Positions 1 to 8,050 of a stretch of 64,000 bases of DNA are shown here, piece after piece. The DNA comes from Aliishimia sp039978895. Lineage in GTDB: Bacteria > Pseudomonadota > Alphaproteobacteria > Rhodobacterales > Rhodobacteraceae. Location: NCBI GenBank assembly GCA_039978895.1, contig JBDWAL010000018.1, forward strand, positions 124,001 through 188,000, read 5' to 3'. Made by a program: the position numbers and the translations under genes. Positions within the stretch are counted from its first letter, which is position 1. Every line of letters begins with the position of its first letter. A model generated the notes under the pieces. The model saw nothing but the letters and a program-made list of their open reading frames with translations, was not told the origin of the DNA and did not search any database.

Positions 1-483
1 AAGTAATGTGCCCAAGGTGTCGTGCATGGTTCCGTCAGATGTTTCTACATGCGCGGTGACACGGCCATCGTCGTGGTTCGTGTAACCCTTAATTCGTGAC
101 CCCAGCTGGATCGCGTCTGTGCCCGCGCGTTTGACCAGAATGTCCGCCAATAACATCTGGAATTTGCCACGGTGCATCGCATATTGTGGCCAATGGTATC
201 CCGCATGAGTGCCACGTGGCTCTGCGTAAATCTCTTGTCCATGTCGTCCAACCAACGCCCATTCTTGAGCAGGCACGCCCACAGTATTCAAGTCACCTGC
301 ATGCACATCAAGGTCGAACAACTCGCGCACAGCGTTTGGTTGAATGTTGATGCCAACCCCCAAAGGACGCAAGTCACGCGCGGCCTCAAAAATGGTGAAG
401 GGCACGCCGATCTGATGCAGCGTCAAGCCAAGAGACAATCCGGCGATGCCACCGCCAGCGATCAAAACGTGGGGCTGGGTCAT
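1..483 (-). CDS. FAD-dependent monooxygenase, N-terminal part (runs off the window)
   Basis: The reading frame starts with ATG at 483 and stays open to base 1, giving 161 residues of an incomplete protein. Near the N-terminus it has the dinucleotide-binding motif LIAGGGIAGLSLGLTL, followed by an acidic residue at the end of the second strand (FEAARDLRPLG) and the GVGINIQPNAVREL stretch typical of the p-hydroxybenzoate hydroxylase fold (salicylate hydroxylase-like flavoprotein monooxygenases). Such enzymes hydroxylate aromatic or related substrates with NAD(P)H and O2. The substrate cannot be told because the C-terminal half is outside the window. It is divergent from the PilJ-like gene, with about 160 bp of shared upstream DNA. 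Confidence 0.8.
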   Translation of the reverse strand, partial: MTQPHVLIAGGGIAGLSLGLTLHQIGVPFTIFEAARDLRPLGVGINIQPNAVRELFDLDVHAGDLNTVGVPAQEWALVGRHGQEIYAEPRGTHAGYHWPQYAMHRGKFQMLLADILVKRAGTDAIQLGSRIKGYTNHDDGRVTAHVETSDGTMHDTLGTLL

Positions 484-647
484 TGTTGCATCCGTGATCT
501 AGGGAGTGTGGGGCAGGGCGATGACACATGTGTCCCATGGCAAATCAATGGGGGCAAGCCTGTGAGTGCGTCTGCTTTGTCATCGCGGTGGCGCGATTTC
601 CGAGTTGGTGGAAACCGGATTTTAAGAAGATTGTAAGATCACGTCTG

Positions 648-1520
648 ATGATTGTTGCAGTGCGAGATGTGTTGATGTCTGTTTTCCATGTGTGTCTTGC
701 GCTGATGTTGTCTGCGTGTGTGGCGGGCAGTGCTTCTGCGCAGGGCATAACGGGCCCGAACGCTATGCAGATACATCGCATCACGGCGCAAATCTGCGTC
801 GCATTGGCATCTGGTAACAGGCGGGGTCGCGGGGGCGAAGCGGGAGACTTTGACATTCTTGAACGCATAGACCGTGAGGGGGCCCCTCAAGAAAAGCCAG
901 AACGTATGTCTTCGACCCCGCTTACTATTGTGCCCGTCAACAAAGATGCCGTCCAAGAGATGGCCGGTCATTGGCAAATCTATGCACGCGCGGTGCGTCA
1001 AATTTCGGCAGGTGACGATCATCCCTTCGTTTTGCAACAAATGTTTGCGCAAGATCGGCAATTGACGCTGCCTGTTCTTGGCGCAGGGACCAAGTCGCGC
1101 GGCGCAAGTGCGGTGTCTCACAGTTCAACGCAGGACAGAGCCCCGCCTGACATTATAAGCCATCTTTCGATGTTGTCGCAAAAGATGCTTAAAGATGCTT
1201 GCATGACTTCTGCGGCGATCGATCTGCGCGTTTCATTGGCGCAACTAGATGGTTCGATTGCTGATTTCTTGGAGAGGTTACACGAGTTGCGTCAAAGTCA
1301 TGATATCGGGGTCACATCCGGGCCTGCACCCCGTGGCTTAGATCAACATTTGGCGCATATTCAAACCTTGGCTGAACCGCTTGTAACTGCGTTGTCGGTG
1401 CTTGAGCCGGGGCGTGTCGAAAGTTTAGAACAGCTCTCAAGGCTTGCTGATCTGTCCACAGACTTGCTGGGCGCTTTACAAAAAACGACCGCGTTTTACG
1501 CGCGAAAACCGTCCAGTTAA
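648..1520 (+). CDS. Secreted PilJ/NarX-type sensor-domain protein without a transducer domain
   Basis: Starting at ATG 648 (or 675), the protein opens with a basic stretch and a hydrophobic segment (VFHVCLALMLSACVAGSASAQG) that reads as a signal peptide with cleavage after ASA. The mature part contains two stretches resembling the PilJ/NarX-like domain: QICVALASGNRRGRGG near residue 45 and the clearer HLSMLSQKMLKDACM near residue 180, followed by a helix with LDGSIADFLERLHEL. In PilJ and NarX this helical domain is the periplasmic sensor. Here there is no membrane anchor after it and no HAMP, kinase or MCP domain, so it appears to be a free periplasmic protein of about 265 residues. Longer starts at 528 exist but would bury the signal peptide. 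The ligand and function are unknown. Confidence 0.62.
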   Translation: MIVAVRDVLMSVFHVCLALMLSACVAGSASAQGITGPNAMQIHRITAQICVALASGNRRGRGGEAGDFDILERIDREGAPQEKPERMSSTPLTIVPVNKDAVQEMAGHWQIYARAVRQISAGDDHPFVLQQMFAQDRQLTLPVLGAGTKSRGASAVSHSSTQDRAPPDIISHLSMLSQKMLKDACMTSAAIDLRVSLAQLDGSIADFLERLHELRQSHDIGVTSGPAPRGLDQHLAHIQTLAEPLVTALSVLEPGRVESLEQLSRLADLSTDLLGALQKTTAFYARKPSS

Positions 1521-1621
1521 AAGGTGCCTGTTCAAGCCCGCGATAAGGCATTCCAAGCGGCATTCGAAGGGCGCGTTGCACATTCCTTTTCGCTTGCCCT
1601 GCGTCGTCCAGCATTTTCCGG

Positions 1622-1650
1622 TTGATCCTGCAATTACACAACACTAGTAA
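1622..1650 (+). promoter_or_regulatory. Possible sigma70 promoter of tig
   Basis: TTGATC (1622-1627) and TAGTAA (1645-1650) are separated by 17 nt, about 60 bp upstream of the trigger factor start. The match is moderate (4 of 6 in both boxes), and no experimental support is available. Confidence 0.3.
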
Positions 1651-1707
1651 GGCGCAAATTTACAGGCTGCGGACGGCGCGGCCCCGTACCTTATGCTAGG
1701 AGCTAAA

Positions 1708-3039
1708 ATGCAGGTCACCGAGACGCTGAATGACGGTCTAAAACGCGGTTACGCCATCACAGTCACCGCAGCCGAGTTGAACGACAAGGTCAACGAAAAG
1801 CTGGTCGAGGCACAGCCCGAGGTCGAAATGAAAGGCTTCCGCAAAGGCAAAGTGCCTATGGCGTTGCTGAAAAAGCAATTCGGTCAGCGGATCATGGGCG
1901 AAGTCATGCAAGAAAGCATCGACGGCGCTATGCAGCAGCATTTTGAAGATAGCGGCGACCGTCCAGCGCTCCAGCCTGAGGTCAAAATGACCAATGAAGA
2001 CTGGAAAGAAGGCGACGACGTAAACGTCGACATGTCCTATGAAGCCCTTCCAGACATTCCCGAAGTTGACCTGAGCGGCATCAAGCTTGAGCGTTTGGTC
2101 GTCAAAGCCGGCGAAACTGATGTTGAAGAAGCTTTGGCAAATCTTGCCGAAACTGCACAAGACTTCAAAGCACGCAAAAAAGGCTCCAAGGCGAAAGACG
2201 GCGATCAAGTTGTGATCGACTTCCTTGGCAAAGTTGATGATGAAGCATTTGAAGGTGGCGCGGCCGAAGATTACCCGCTCACATTGGGTTCAAACTCCTT
2301 CATCCCAGGCTTTGAAGAGCAACTCGTTGGCTCCAAAGCCGGCGAAGAAAAGGACGTAACGGTTACGTTCCCTGCCGAATACCAAGCGGAAGCCCTTGCG
2401 GGTAAAGACGCGGTATTCTCTTGCACGATCAAAGAAGTGAAAGAGCCAGTCGCTGCTGAAATCAACGACGAAATGGCGACAAAGTTTGGTGCGGAAGATC
2501 TTGCTGCGCTGAGAACTCAAATCACTGAGCGGCTTGAAGCGGAATTTTCCGGCGCAGCACGTGCTGTTATGAAGCGTGGACTGCTGGATGAGCTGGACAA
2601 AGCTGTCAGCTTTGAGTTGCCACCTTCCTTGGTTGAGGCAGAAGCCAACCAGATCGCACACCAGTTGTGGCACGAAGACAACCCTGATGTCGAAGGGCAC
2701 GACCACCCAGAAATCGAAACCTCTGACGAGCACAAGACACTGGCGGAACGCCGCGTGCGTTTGGGTCTTTTGCTGGCCGATATGGGTCAGAAATCTGAAG
2801 TCGAAATCACGGACGCAGAGATGAGCCAAGCGATCTTCGCGCAAGCCCGCCAATATCCGGGTCAAGAGCGTCAGTTCTTTGAATTCGTGCAGCAGAACCA
2901 ACAAATGCAGCAACAAATTCGCGCACCCTTGTTCGAAGACAAAGTCGTAGATCAAGCGTTTGAAAAAGCGGCTGTGACAGAAAAAGAAGTGTCCAAAGAA
3001 GACCTTCAAAGTGCTGTCGAAGCGCTCGAAGACGAGTAA
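1708..3039 (+). CDS. tig: Trigger factor
   Basis: Ribosome-associated chaperone with peptidyl-prolyl isomerase activity that shields nascent chains at the exit tunnel. The 443-residue length is normal. The N-terminal ribosome-binding domain carries the signature FRKGKVPMALLKKQFG (about residues 44-60), the central FKBP domain reads GDQVVIDFLGKVDDEAFEGG then LGSNSFIPGFEEQLVG, and the rest is the helical C-terminal chaperone domain with a Q-rich segment (QQNQQMQQQIR). ATG 1708 is chosen over 1693 because AGGAG at 1698-1702 sits 5 nt before it. The gene is monocistronic and ends in a strong terminator at 3067. Certain identification. Confidence 0.97.
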   Translation: MQVTETLNDGLKRGYAITVTAAELNDKVNEKLVEAQPEVEMKGFRKGKVPMALLKKQFGQRIMGEVMQESIDGAMQQHFEDSGDRPALQPEVKMTNEDWKEGDDVNVDMSYEALPDIPEVDLSGIKLERLVVKAGETDVEEALANLAETAQDFKARKKGSKAKDGDQVVIDFLGKVDDEAFEGGAAEDYPLTLGSNSFIPGFEEQLVGSKAGEEKDVTVTFPAEYQAEALAGKDAVFSCTIKEVKEPVAAEINDEMATKFGAEDLAALRTQITERLEAEFSGAARAVMKRGLLDELDKAVSFELPPSLVEAEANQIAHQLWHEDNPDVEGHDHPEIETSDEHKTLAERRVRLGLLLADMGQKSEVEITDAEMSQAIFAQARQYPGQERQFFEFVQQNQQMQQQIRAPLFEDKVVDQAFEKAAVTEKEVSKEDLQSAVEALEDE

Positions 3040-3066
3040 GCTTTACCTGCACTGTCCTAAATGAAG

Positions 3067-3097
3067 CGGGCTGCCTGATGGGGCAGCCCGTTTTTTT
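3067..3097 (+). terminator. Rho-independent terminator of tig
   Basis: CGGGCTGCC pairs perfectly with GGCAGCCCG around a short TGATGG-type loop, followed by seven T residues at 3091-3097. It lies 28 bp after the tig stop codon. Confidence 0.9.
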
Positions 3098-3159
3098 GTG
3101 CGGTTCTCGTCAGGGGGTGGTCACCTTCAAACCAAAGTTGTGTGTCGGCGACCCTGCGA

Positions 3160-4215
3160 TTATTTTGCGACAATCCTATGTGAAGCAAGGTCGGTGCCAA
3201 CGGTCACATCCCCACCAAAACCGCCATCACGTACGGCGCCAACGTAATCGGCTTCGGTTAAACCACCACCTGCAATCGGGAAGGGCCCTTGGCGCGGCGC
3301 GCCTAGTGGCGGGATCAAGTGGGTCAGCATCAGATGTCCAACGCCTGCACGTTTTGACAAACTCCCAAGATCCGTTGCGGTGCTTTGGCGAAAGTAGATC
3401 GGGGGCGGAAATCCAGACGTGCCATCGGGTCCCATCACAGGGTGGATAACGGAGTGGACAAGAATATCCGCGCCTTGTGCCAAGCTTTCAACTTGACTGG
3501 ATGTTGAATTGTCACGCGGTGGTTTGCGCGCGTCATTGCCTGCATCTCCGCCGATGACGACGCTTCCCGCTGGGGTGTCAACTCTGTAAGAGGCATGCCC
3601 GGGAACATGGGCGCTGCGAATAGCTGATACGGTGACGTCGCCAGAAGACCACACCACGGCGGTTTCGTTTTTTGGGGCAAAGGTTATCGTGTTCAAAAGT
3701 TCGGCAGGTCCACCGGGTAACCGCTTTGGATTTTCGACCAAACGTTGTGCCATCTCGCCCGAGGCGATCAGAGCATCACCGATGGCTGCTGCGAATTTGG
3801 TACAACTCATCGCGTGTCCGGCTGGCGAAAAGATATCTGTGCTGCACACCATATCAAGCTTTGGCCCGGCTGAATTGAAGTGCCAACGCAACTGCGCCAT
3901 GTCGATCAAACCTTCGGAATGGTCCGAATGAATGTGCGTGAAGAAGACAGCATTCAACTTCCCAACGGGAACACCAAGCTTGCTCAATTGCTGCGTCGTT
4001 CCACGTCCCGCATCGAATTGCAGCATGATGTCGTTGCATCCCGCTTCGCTATCGCCAAAACGCACAAGCGTCCCTGAACCCGCTTGCCCATTGAAAACGG
4101 GCGGCCCACCTTGTGTTCCGGTGAGCGTCACATCAAGGCAAGGTGCTGCCTGTGCAAATGAGCCAATGCAAGCGAATGCTCCGGCCAAAGCAAGTTTCAA
4201 GGGTGTTCTCATCAT
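3160..4215 (-). CDS. Secreted metallo-beta-lactamase-fold hydrolase
   Basis: A 351-residue protein with an N-terminal signal peptide (LALAGAFACIGSFAQAA). The metallo-beta-lactamase fold is shown by the metal motif THIHSDHSEG (about residues 92-101) and later VVIGGDAGND and LTHLIPP, which would give the further metal ligands. The layout (LQFDAGRGTTQQLSKLGV before the HxHxDH motif) resembles the RNase Z/arylsulfatase-like branch, but the signal peptide implies a periplasmic enzyme, so a tRNA-processing role is unlikely. GGAGG lies 5 nt upstream of the ATG pair at 4215/4212. It converges on tig and appears monocistronic. The substrate is unknown. Confidence 0.85.
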   Translation of the reverse strand: MMRTPLKLALAGAFACIGSFAQAAPCLDVTLTGTQGGPPVFNGQAGSGTLVRFGDSEAGCNDIMLQFDAGRGTTQQLSKLGVPVGKLNAVFFTHIHSDHSEGLIDMAQLRWHFNSAGPKLDMVCSTDIFSPAGHAMSCTKFAAAIGDALIASGEMAQRLVENPKRLPGGPAELLNTITFAPKNETAVVWSSGDVTVSAIRSAHVPGHASYRVDTPAGSVVIGGDAGNDARKPPRDNSTSSQVESLAQGADILVHSVIHPVMGPDGTSGFPPPIYFRQSTATDLGSLSKRAGVGHLMLTHLIPPLGAPRQGPFPIAGGGLTEADYVGAVRDGGFGGDVTVGTDLASHRIVAK

Positions 4216-4347
4216 CGTTCCTCCCGGTATTATCGATTTTTTCTGACGCTAGCCCAATTTAGCGATTCTAATAAAGCTTGTTTTCAACGTCACGAATATT
4301 TGATGGCGTTTTGTCTGATGGGAACTCAGAGATACATGCACCTGCGA

Positions 4348-4992
4348 TCACTCTAAATCCAATGTGAGGCCAAACCTAAATTGTGCCTCGCTGGTCTCAT
4401 GGTGCAATCGACCTGCGTGCGATGGAATGGACGTCGCGGGACTGGTGACATACCGCAAATCAATCCACAGCCGATTTTTACGATCATAGACAGTGTCGGC
4501 ACGAAGGCTGATCGCGGCATAAGTGGATGTGTCAGACCCATGTATTGACTCACCAAGGTAATTTATACGCAGGCTTGTGTGACTTAACCCGAGTTCCACT
4601 GCCGACGATAACCGAGCAAAATCCGTGTTCGCGAAAACGCGACGTAAGCCGAGACCTAAGCGAGACGTCTTGGCACGCGAAGAAAACCCGTTTGCGGTTA
4701 GATACGATGGGACGTCCCCGTCCCCGTGACGAGAAGTCGGTGAGATATCCGCGATCCACTCCAGATCATATGCACGTCCGCCAAAAACGAAAAAACGACT
4801 TTGACCATAGGTGAAAGAATAGCCTGCATGTTCCCCGGTAAGACTGAAATGCACTGCGGAAACCCCAGAGGGAAGGCGCCCGCGAAATTCTTGTTTTTCG
4901 TCACCATACGTCACCCCGAAGCTGAGATAATCTTGCGCCAGAAGGGACGTCGACTACAAGACAGAGAAACACAACGTCAGGGCAAAGCGCAT
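4348..4992 (-). pseudogene. Outer-membrane beta-barrel-like protein gene interrupted by an amber codon in the signal peptide
   Basis: Translation from ATG 4992, which has GGAG 8 nt upstream, reads MRFALTLCFSVL, then TAG at 4956-4954, then STSLLAQDYLSFGVTYGDEK and on without a further stop to 4348. Ignoring the TAG, this is a classical signal peptide followed by about 190 residues with alternating hydrophobic/polar strands and many aromatic residues (HAGYSFTYGQSRFFVFGGRAYDLEW), as in small outer-membrane barrels. Without suppression, the only remaining in-frame start near the break is GTG 4914, which would lack any export signal. So either the gene is a recent pseudogene, the base is a sequencing error, or the amber codon is read through. 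The body of the frame shows no other damage. No family name could be assigned. Confidence 0.7.
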
Positions 4993-5122
4993 GAGACAAA
5001 CTCCGCAGTGCCTCCGCCTTGAAGGCGTTGTGAGGCATTCTGTTAAAATTTGCGATAATTTCTGTAAGTTCTGGTTAATGTTCTGAACTAAATCGGAACA
5101 AGTTTAATCACTGCTCCAAAGC

Positions 5123-5150
5123 AAAAGGGCCGCGCTTTGCAGCACGGCCC
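5123..5150 (-). terminator. Terminator of the rpsF-rpsR-rplI operon
   Basis: On the minus strand GGGCCGTGC pairs with GCGCGGCCC (one G-T wobble) around a TGCAAA loop and is followed by TTTT, 26 bp after the rplI stop codon. Confidence 0.75.
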
Positions 5151-5176
5151 TTAAATCGTTCACCCTAAAGGGCGCA

Positions 5177-5809
5177 TCAGGACGCTGTGGCGTCTTCGTC
5201 GTCGCTGTTGGCTTCAACACCAGCAGAGGCAGCCAAGTCTTCGTCATCCGACGCAGCTGCGCCGATATCTTCAAAGAGCTCCTGAATTTCGAACTCAGCA
5301 GCCGCTTCTTCTTCGGCAGCCAGCTCTTGGATCGATTTGCCAGACGCTTGCAGTTCTGCTTCTTCAGCCGAGCGCGCAACGTTCAAGTGGATCGTTGCAT
5401 CGACTTCAGGGTGCAAAACAACATGCACATCATGCAAACCCAGTGCTTTGATGGGGTCTGCAATGACAACTTGCTTGCGATCAAACGAGAAACCAGCTTC
5501 CGCGGCGGCTTCTGCCGCATCACGCGTGGTAACAGACCCATACAGGTTGCCACCATCGGACGCCTGACGAATCACGATGAACTGCTGACCATGCAGCTTT
5601 TCACCCATCGCTTCGGCTTCTTTTTTGGTTTCAAGGTTTTGCGCTTCGAGCTGCACCTTACGGGCTTCAAAGCTCTCAATGTTCATCGCAGAGGCAGTAA
5701 GCGCCTTTTTCTGCGGCAACAAGAAGTTGCGGGCGTAGCCAGCTTTGACGTCAACGACGTCGCCCATCTGGCCAAGCTTCGCAACACGTTCGAGAAGGAT
5801 AACTTTCAT
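5177..5809 (-). CDS. rplI: 50S ribosomal protein bL9
   Basis: Binds domain V of 23S rRNA at the base of the L1 stalk. The N-terminal domain is canonical (MKVILLERVAKLGQMGDVVDVKAGYARNF at the start, then LLPQKKAL), followed by the long connecting helix (EARKVQLEAQNLETKKEAEAM) and the C-terminal domain with GNLYGSVTTRDAAEA and HVVLHPEVDATIHLNV. At 210 residues it is about 60 longer than the E. coli protein; the extra part is an acidic, low-complexity tail rich in E, D, A and S (AAEEEAAAEFEIQELFEDIG and on). It is the last gene of the operon, 10 nt after rpsR. Confidence 0.97.
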   Translation of the reverse strand: MKVILLERVAKLGQMGDVVDVKAGYARNFLLPQKKALTASAMNIESFEARKVQLEAQNLETKKEAEAMGEKLHGQQFIVIRQASDGGNLYGSVTTRDAAEAAAEAGFSFDRKQVVIADPIKALGLHDVHVVLHPEVDATIHLNVARSAEEAELQASGKSIQELAAEEEAAAEFEIQELFEDIGAAASDDEDLAASAGVEANSDDEDATAS

Positions 5810-5819
5810 GTCGTTCTCC

Positions 5820-6047
5820 TTACTTCACTGCGTAGGGCAGAAGGGCGAGGAACCGGGCGCGTTTGATGGCGCGGGACAGCTCGCGTTGCTTCTTGGCCGA
5901 AACGGCGGTGATCCGGGACGGAACAATTTTGCCCCGCTCGGAGATATAACGTTGCAACAAGCGCGTGTCCTTATAATCGATCTTTGGTGCGTTTTCACCA
6001 GAGAACGGGCAGACCTTGCGACGACGGAAAAATGGTTTTGCAGCCAT
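5820..6047 (-). CDS. rpsR: 30S ribosomal protein bS18
   Basis: A 75-residue basic protein that binds 16S rRNA as a heterodimer with bS6 on the platform of the small subunit. The sequence has the family signature KIDYKDTRLLQRYISERGKI and ends with RAIKRARFLALLPYAVK. The N-terminal KPFFRRRKVCPFSG is the usual Cys-containing start. It lies 16 nt downstream of rpsF, so translation of the two partners is probably coupled. Confidence 0.97.
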   Translation of the reverse strand: MAAKPFFRRRKVCPFSGENAPKIDYKDTRLLQRYISERGKIVPSRITAVSAKKQRELSRAIKRARFLALLPYAVK

Positions 6048-6063
6048 GATTTAAGATCCCTTC

Positions 6064-6423
6064 TTATCGACGTTCACGGCGTTCGCCGCGGTCACGATCG
6101 TCACGTTTCTGCATCTGAACAGATGGCAGATCAGCATGTGCGTCGACTTTGATGGTCAACACGCGCATCACGTCATCATGCAGCCGCATCAGACGTTCCA
6201 TTTCCTGCACGGCAGTTGCCGGAGCATCGGAACGCAAGAAAGCATAGTGGCCTTTGCGGTTCTTGTTGATCTTATAGGCCATTGTTTTGACGCCCCAGTA
6301 CTCGTGATCCACGAGTGCGCCACCATTGTCGGTCAGCACGGCACCAAAATGTTCGATGAGCCCTTCAGCCTGTGTATTGGACAGGTCCTGACGAGCAATC
6401 ATCACATGCTCATAAAGAGGCAT
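6064..6423 (-). CDS. rpsF: 30S ribosomal protein bS6
   Basis: First gene of the operon; 119 residues. MPLYEHVMIARQDLSNTQAE, then YWGVKTMAYKINKNRKGHYA (the conserved Y.GxrxLAYxInkxxxGxY block) identify bS6, the RNP-fold partner of bS18. The tail is rich in R and D (QKRDDRDRGERRERR), typical of alphaproteobacterial bS6. A minus-strand promoter candidate lies about 110-140 bp upstream, leaving a leader in which autoregulation by S6:S18 would be expected from other bacteria, although I could not recognise the known leader motif. Confidence 0.97.
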   Translation of the reverse strand: MPLYEHVMIARQDLSNTQAEGLIEHFGAVLTDNGGALVDHEYWGVKTMAYKINKNRKGHYAFLRSDAPATAVQEMERLMRLHDDVMRVLTIKVDAHADLPSVQMQKRDDRDRGERRERR

Positions 6424-6744
6424 GGATATATTCCACTTCTATCAAGGCGCATTTCAAAGGCGAGGCGTGTCAGTCCGATGCTGCCCCACCACGAGAGACT
6501 GCGCGGTTCAAAATCGTTGCACCGGATGGGGCCTTATATACGTGCGGGGACGGGGATCAACCCCGGTTTGTCTTATGGTGCGTTGAGTTCGCAATAAACT
6601 GCGGTTGGTTCACGATATGCGCCGCAACTATACCTTGGGTTGGGCATGGAAGCGTCCCAGAGCTGCCCAATTGTTGCCCTGTTAATACAATTTAAATGAT
6701 CTTGTCGGCGCAGAGTATCACGCCGAGATGGTGGGAGCCACGGG
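6424..6744. other. Divergent intergenic region between rpsF and a small membrane-protein gene
   Basis: About 320 bp without a convincing ORF. It holds the presumed rpsF promoter on the minus strand (6533-6560). The half next to 6745 is A+T-richer (6660-6700) and probably carries the promoter of the rightward gene, but no clear -35/-10 pair was found there. Confidence 0.5.
6533..6560 (-). promoter_or_regulatory. Candidate sigma70 promoter of the rpsF operon
   Basis: On the minus strand TTGATC (6560-6555) and TATAAG (6538-6533) are spaced by 16 nt, giving a leader of roughly 105 nt before the rpsF start. Confidence 0.45.
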
Positions 6745-7263
6745 ATGACATCAACAACTGAAGACCTTTGGACCAAACCGTCCAAGTTTAACACGTCTCA
6801 ATCAGTGACCTTGCGGGCAACCGGAGGACAACGATTGATCTTACGGGCCATTCAACGTTTGTTAGGGGCCAGTTTTTCAATTGCCGCGCTTTTCCTTTGG
6901 CTTTTGCCTGTTGGCAATGGCGGAACGGCGGAAATCTTGTGCAAATTGATGGTGACGCTTGTGCTCGGGTTCTCAGGGGCTGCGTTGTGGCAAGCTGGCA
7001 CGCCAACTCCGGCGCCAGAACTGGAAATTGATCTGGTGCGGCGTGAAGTGCGTTTGGTGCGCTGGTACGGCGAGACGAAATCCCTAATCACGCGCCGCCG
7101 TTTCAGTGATCTGCGTGGCGCGAAGTTTGACGGGCGTGATGTCCAGCTTTGGGATCAAAATGGCGAATTGCTTGCAGACCTGACATTACCCGATTTGGAA
7201 GCCGCAAAATCGTTGCGCACGGGGCTTGAACAAAGCAACGTTCAAATGCCGGTGGCCGCATAA
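6745..7263 (+). CDS. Membrane protein of unknown function, two transmembrane helices
   Basis: A 172-residue protein I do not recognise. After about 38 polar residues there are two adjacent hydrophobic segments (ASFSIAALFLWLLPV and KLMVTLVLGFSGAALWQ) forming a helical hairpin, followed by a soluble C-terminal domain of about 90 residues with short beta strands (LEIDLVRREVRLVRWYG, DVQLWDQNGELLADLTL). The overall plan resembles small membrane proteins with a PH-like cytoplasmic domain, but this is only an impression from the strand pattern. It stands alone between the ribosomal operon and yceI, reading toward yceI with 134 bp between them. The start is ATG 6745 preceded by a weak GGGA. Confidence 0.6.
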   Translation: MTSTTEDLWTKPSKFNTSQSVTLRATGGQRLILRAIQRLLGASFSIAALFLWLLPVGNGGTAEILCKLMVTLVLGFSGAALWQAGTPTPAPELEIDLVRREVRLVRWYGETKSLITRRRFSDLRGAKFDGRDVQLWDQNGELLADLTLPDLEAAKSLRTGLEQSNVQMPVAA

Positions 7264-7397
7264 CATCGGCGGGTAATTGCTGATGGCTCACAGATGTTCA
7301 CAAATGCGCAAGTTCTGTTGAACAGTACGGGATTGCAGTTCTGGCCGTGAAGTTCATGTTAGGCTCATACGTTTCATAACAACCGGAGCCAAAACAA

Positions 7398-7967
7398 ATG
7401 AAATCTTTGCTTCTTGCCGCGGCCTTGAGCTTACCTGCCAGTTTTGCGTTCGCCGCAGACAAATACCTTCTGGACGCAAGCCACAGTCAGGTCATCTTTT
7501 CCTATAATCACCTCGGGTATTCAACCACAACCGGAGTGTTTTCAGGATTTGAAGGCGAAATCATGTTCGACGCAGATGCCCCTGACGCATCCAGCGTGTC
7601 GGTCTCTATGCCGATCAAATCAATGTTCACAGGTTGGGAAAAACGCACAGGTCACTTCTTGTCGCCTGATTTCTTCGACGCAGCTGACGGCGATTTGGTC
7701 ACGTTCGCATCCACAAGCATCGAAGTCACCGGCGATAACACGGCTCTGATCACGGGTGATCTGAGTATGAATGACGTCACAAAATCTGTTGTGTTGGATG
7801 CGGTGCTTAACAAAGCGGGCACGCACCCGATGGCCGGAAAAGACTGGGCCGGATTTGATGCGACAGCAACGTTGATGCGGTCTGACTTTGGCTTGGGTGC
7901 CTTTGCGCCAGCCGTCAGCGACGAAGTAGAACTGAGAATTTCAGTTGAGGCGATGAAAGCCGAATAA
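7398..7967 (+). CDS. YceI-family periplasmic lipid-binding protein
   Basis: A 189-residue protein with a clear signal peptide (LLAAALSLPASFAFAAD). The mature lipocalin-like barrel starts with the family motif YLLDASHSQVIFSYNHLGYS, followed by FSGFEGEIMFD, the central helix segment GWEKRTGHFLSPDFFDA and SDFGLGAFAPAVSDEVELRI at the end. YceI proteins bind long-chain isoprenoid-type lipids in the periplasm; their exact job is mostly unknown. It faces a gene that carries another YceI domain fused to a cytochrome b561 across a shared terminator, which suggests a common theme of quinone or isoprenoid handling. Confidence 0.92.
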   Translation: MKSLLLAAALSLPASFAFAADKYLLDASHSQVIFSYNHLGYSTTTGVFSGFEGEIMFDADAPDASSVSVSMPIKSMFTGWEKRTGHFLSPDFFDAADGDLVTFASTSIEVTGDNTALITGDLSMNDVTKSVVLDAVLNKAGTHPMAGKDWAGFDATATLMRSDFGLGAFAPAVSDEVELRISVEAMKAE

Positions 7968-7995
7968 CGTCCGCACTCAACGACACACCTCTTAG

Positions 7996-8034
7996 AAAAG
8001 CCCGCGATGCACACCACATCGCGGGCTTTTTTTG
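7996..8034. terminator. Bidirectional terminator between yceI and the b561-YceI gene
   Basis: AGCCCGCGATG (7999-8009) pairs perfectly with CATCGCGGGCT (8017-8027). Seven T follow on the plus strand; on the minus strand the stem is followed by TTTT. It serves two convergent genes. Confidence 0.88.
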
Positions 8035-8050
8035 TTTGAACTTTAGTGGC

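Noticed and set aside
5069..5084. GTTC-TGGTTAAT-GTTC upstream of the broken outer-membrane gene, similar to a LexA box
   Set aside because: The spacer is 8 nt instead of the 7 nt required by alphaproteobacterial LexA, and the neighbouring gene has no SOS link.
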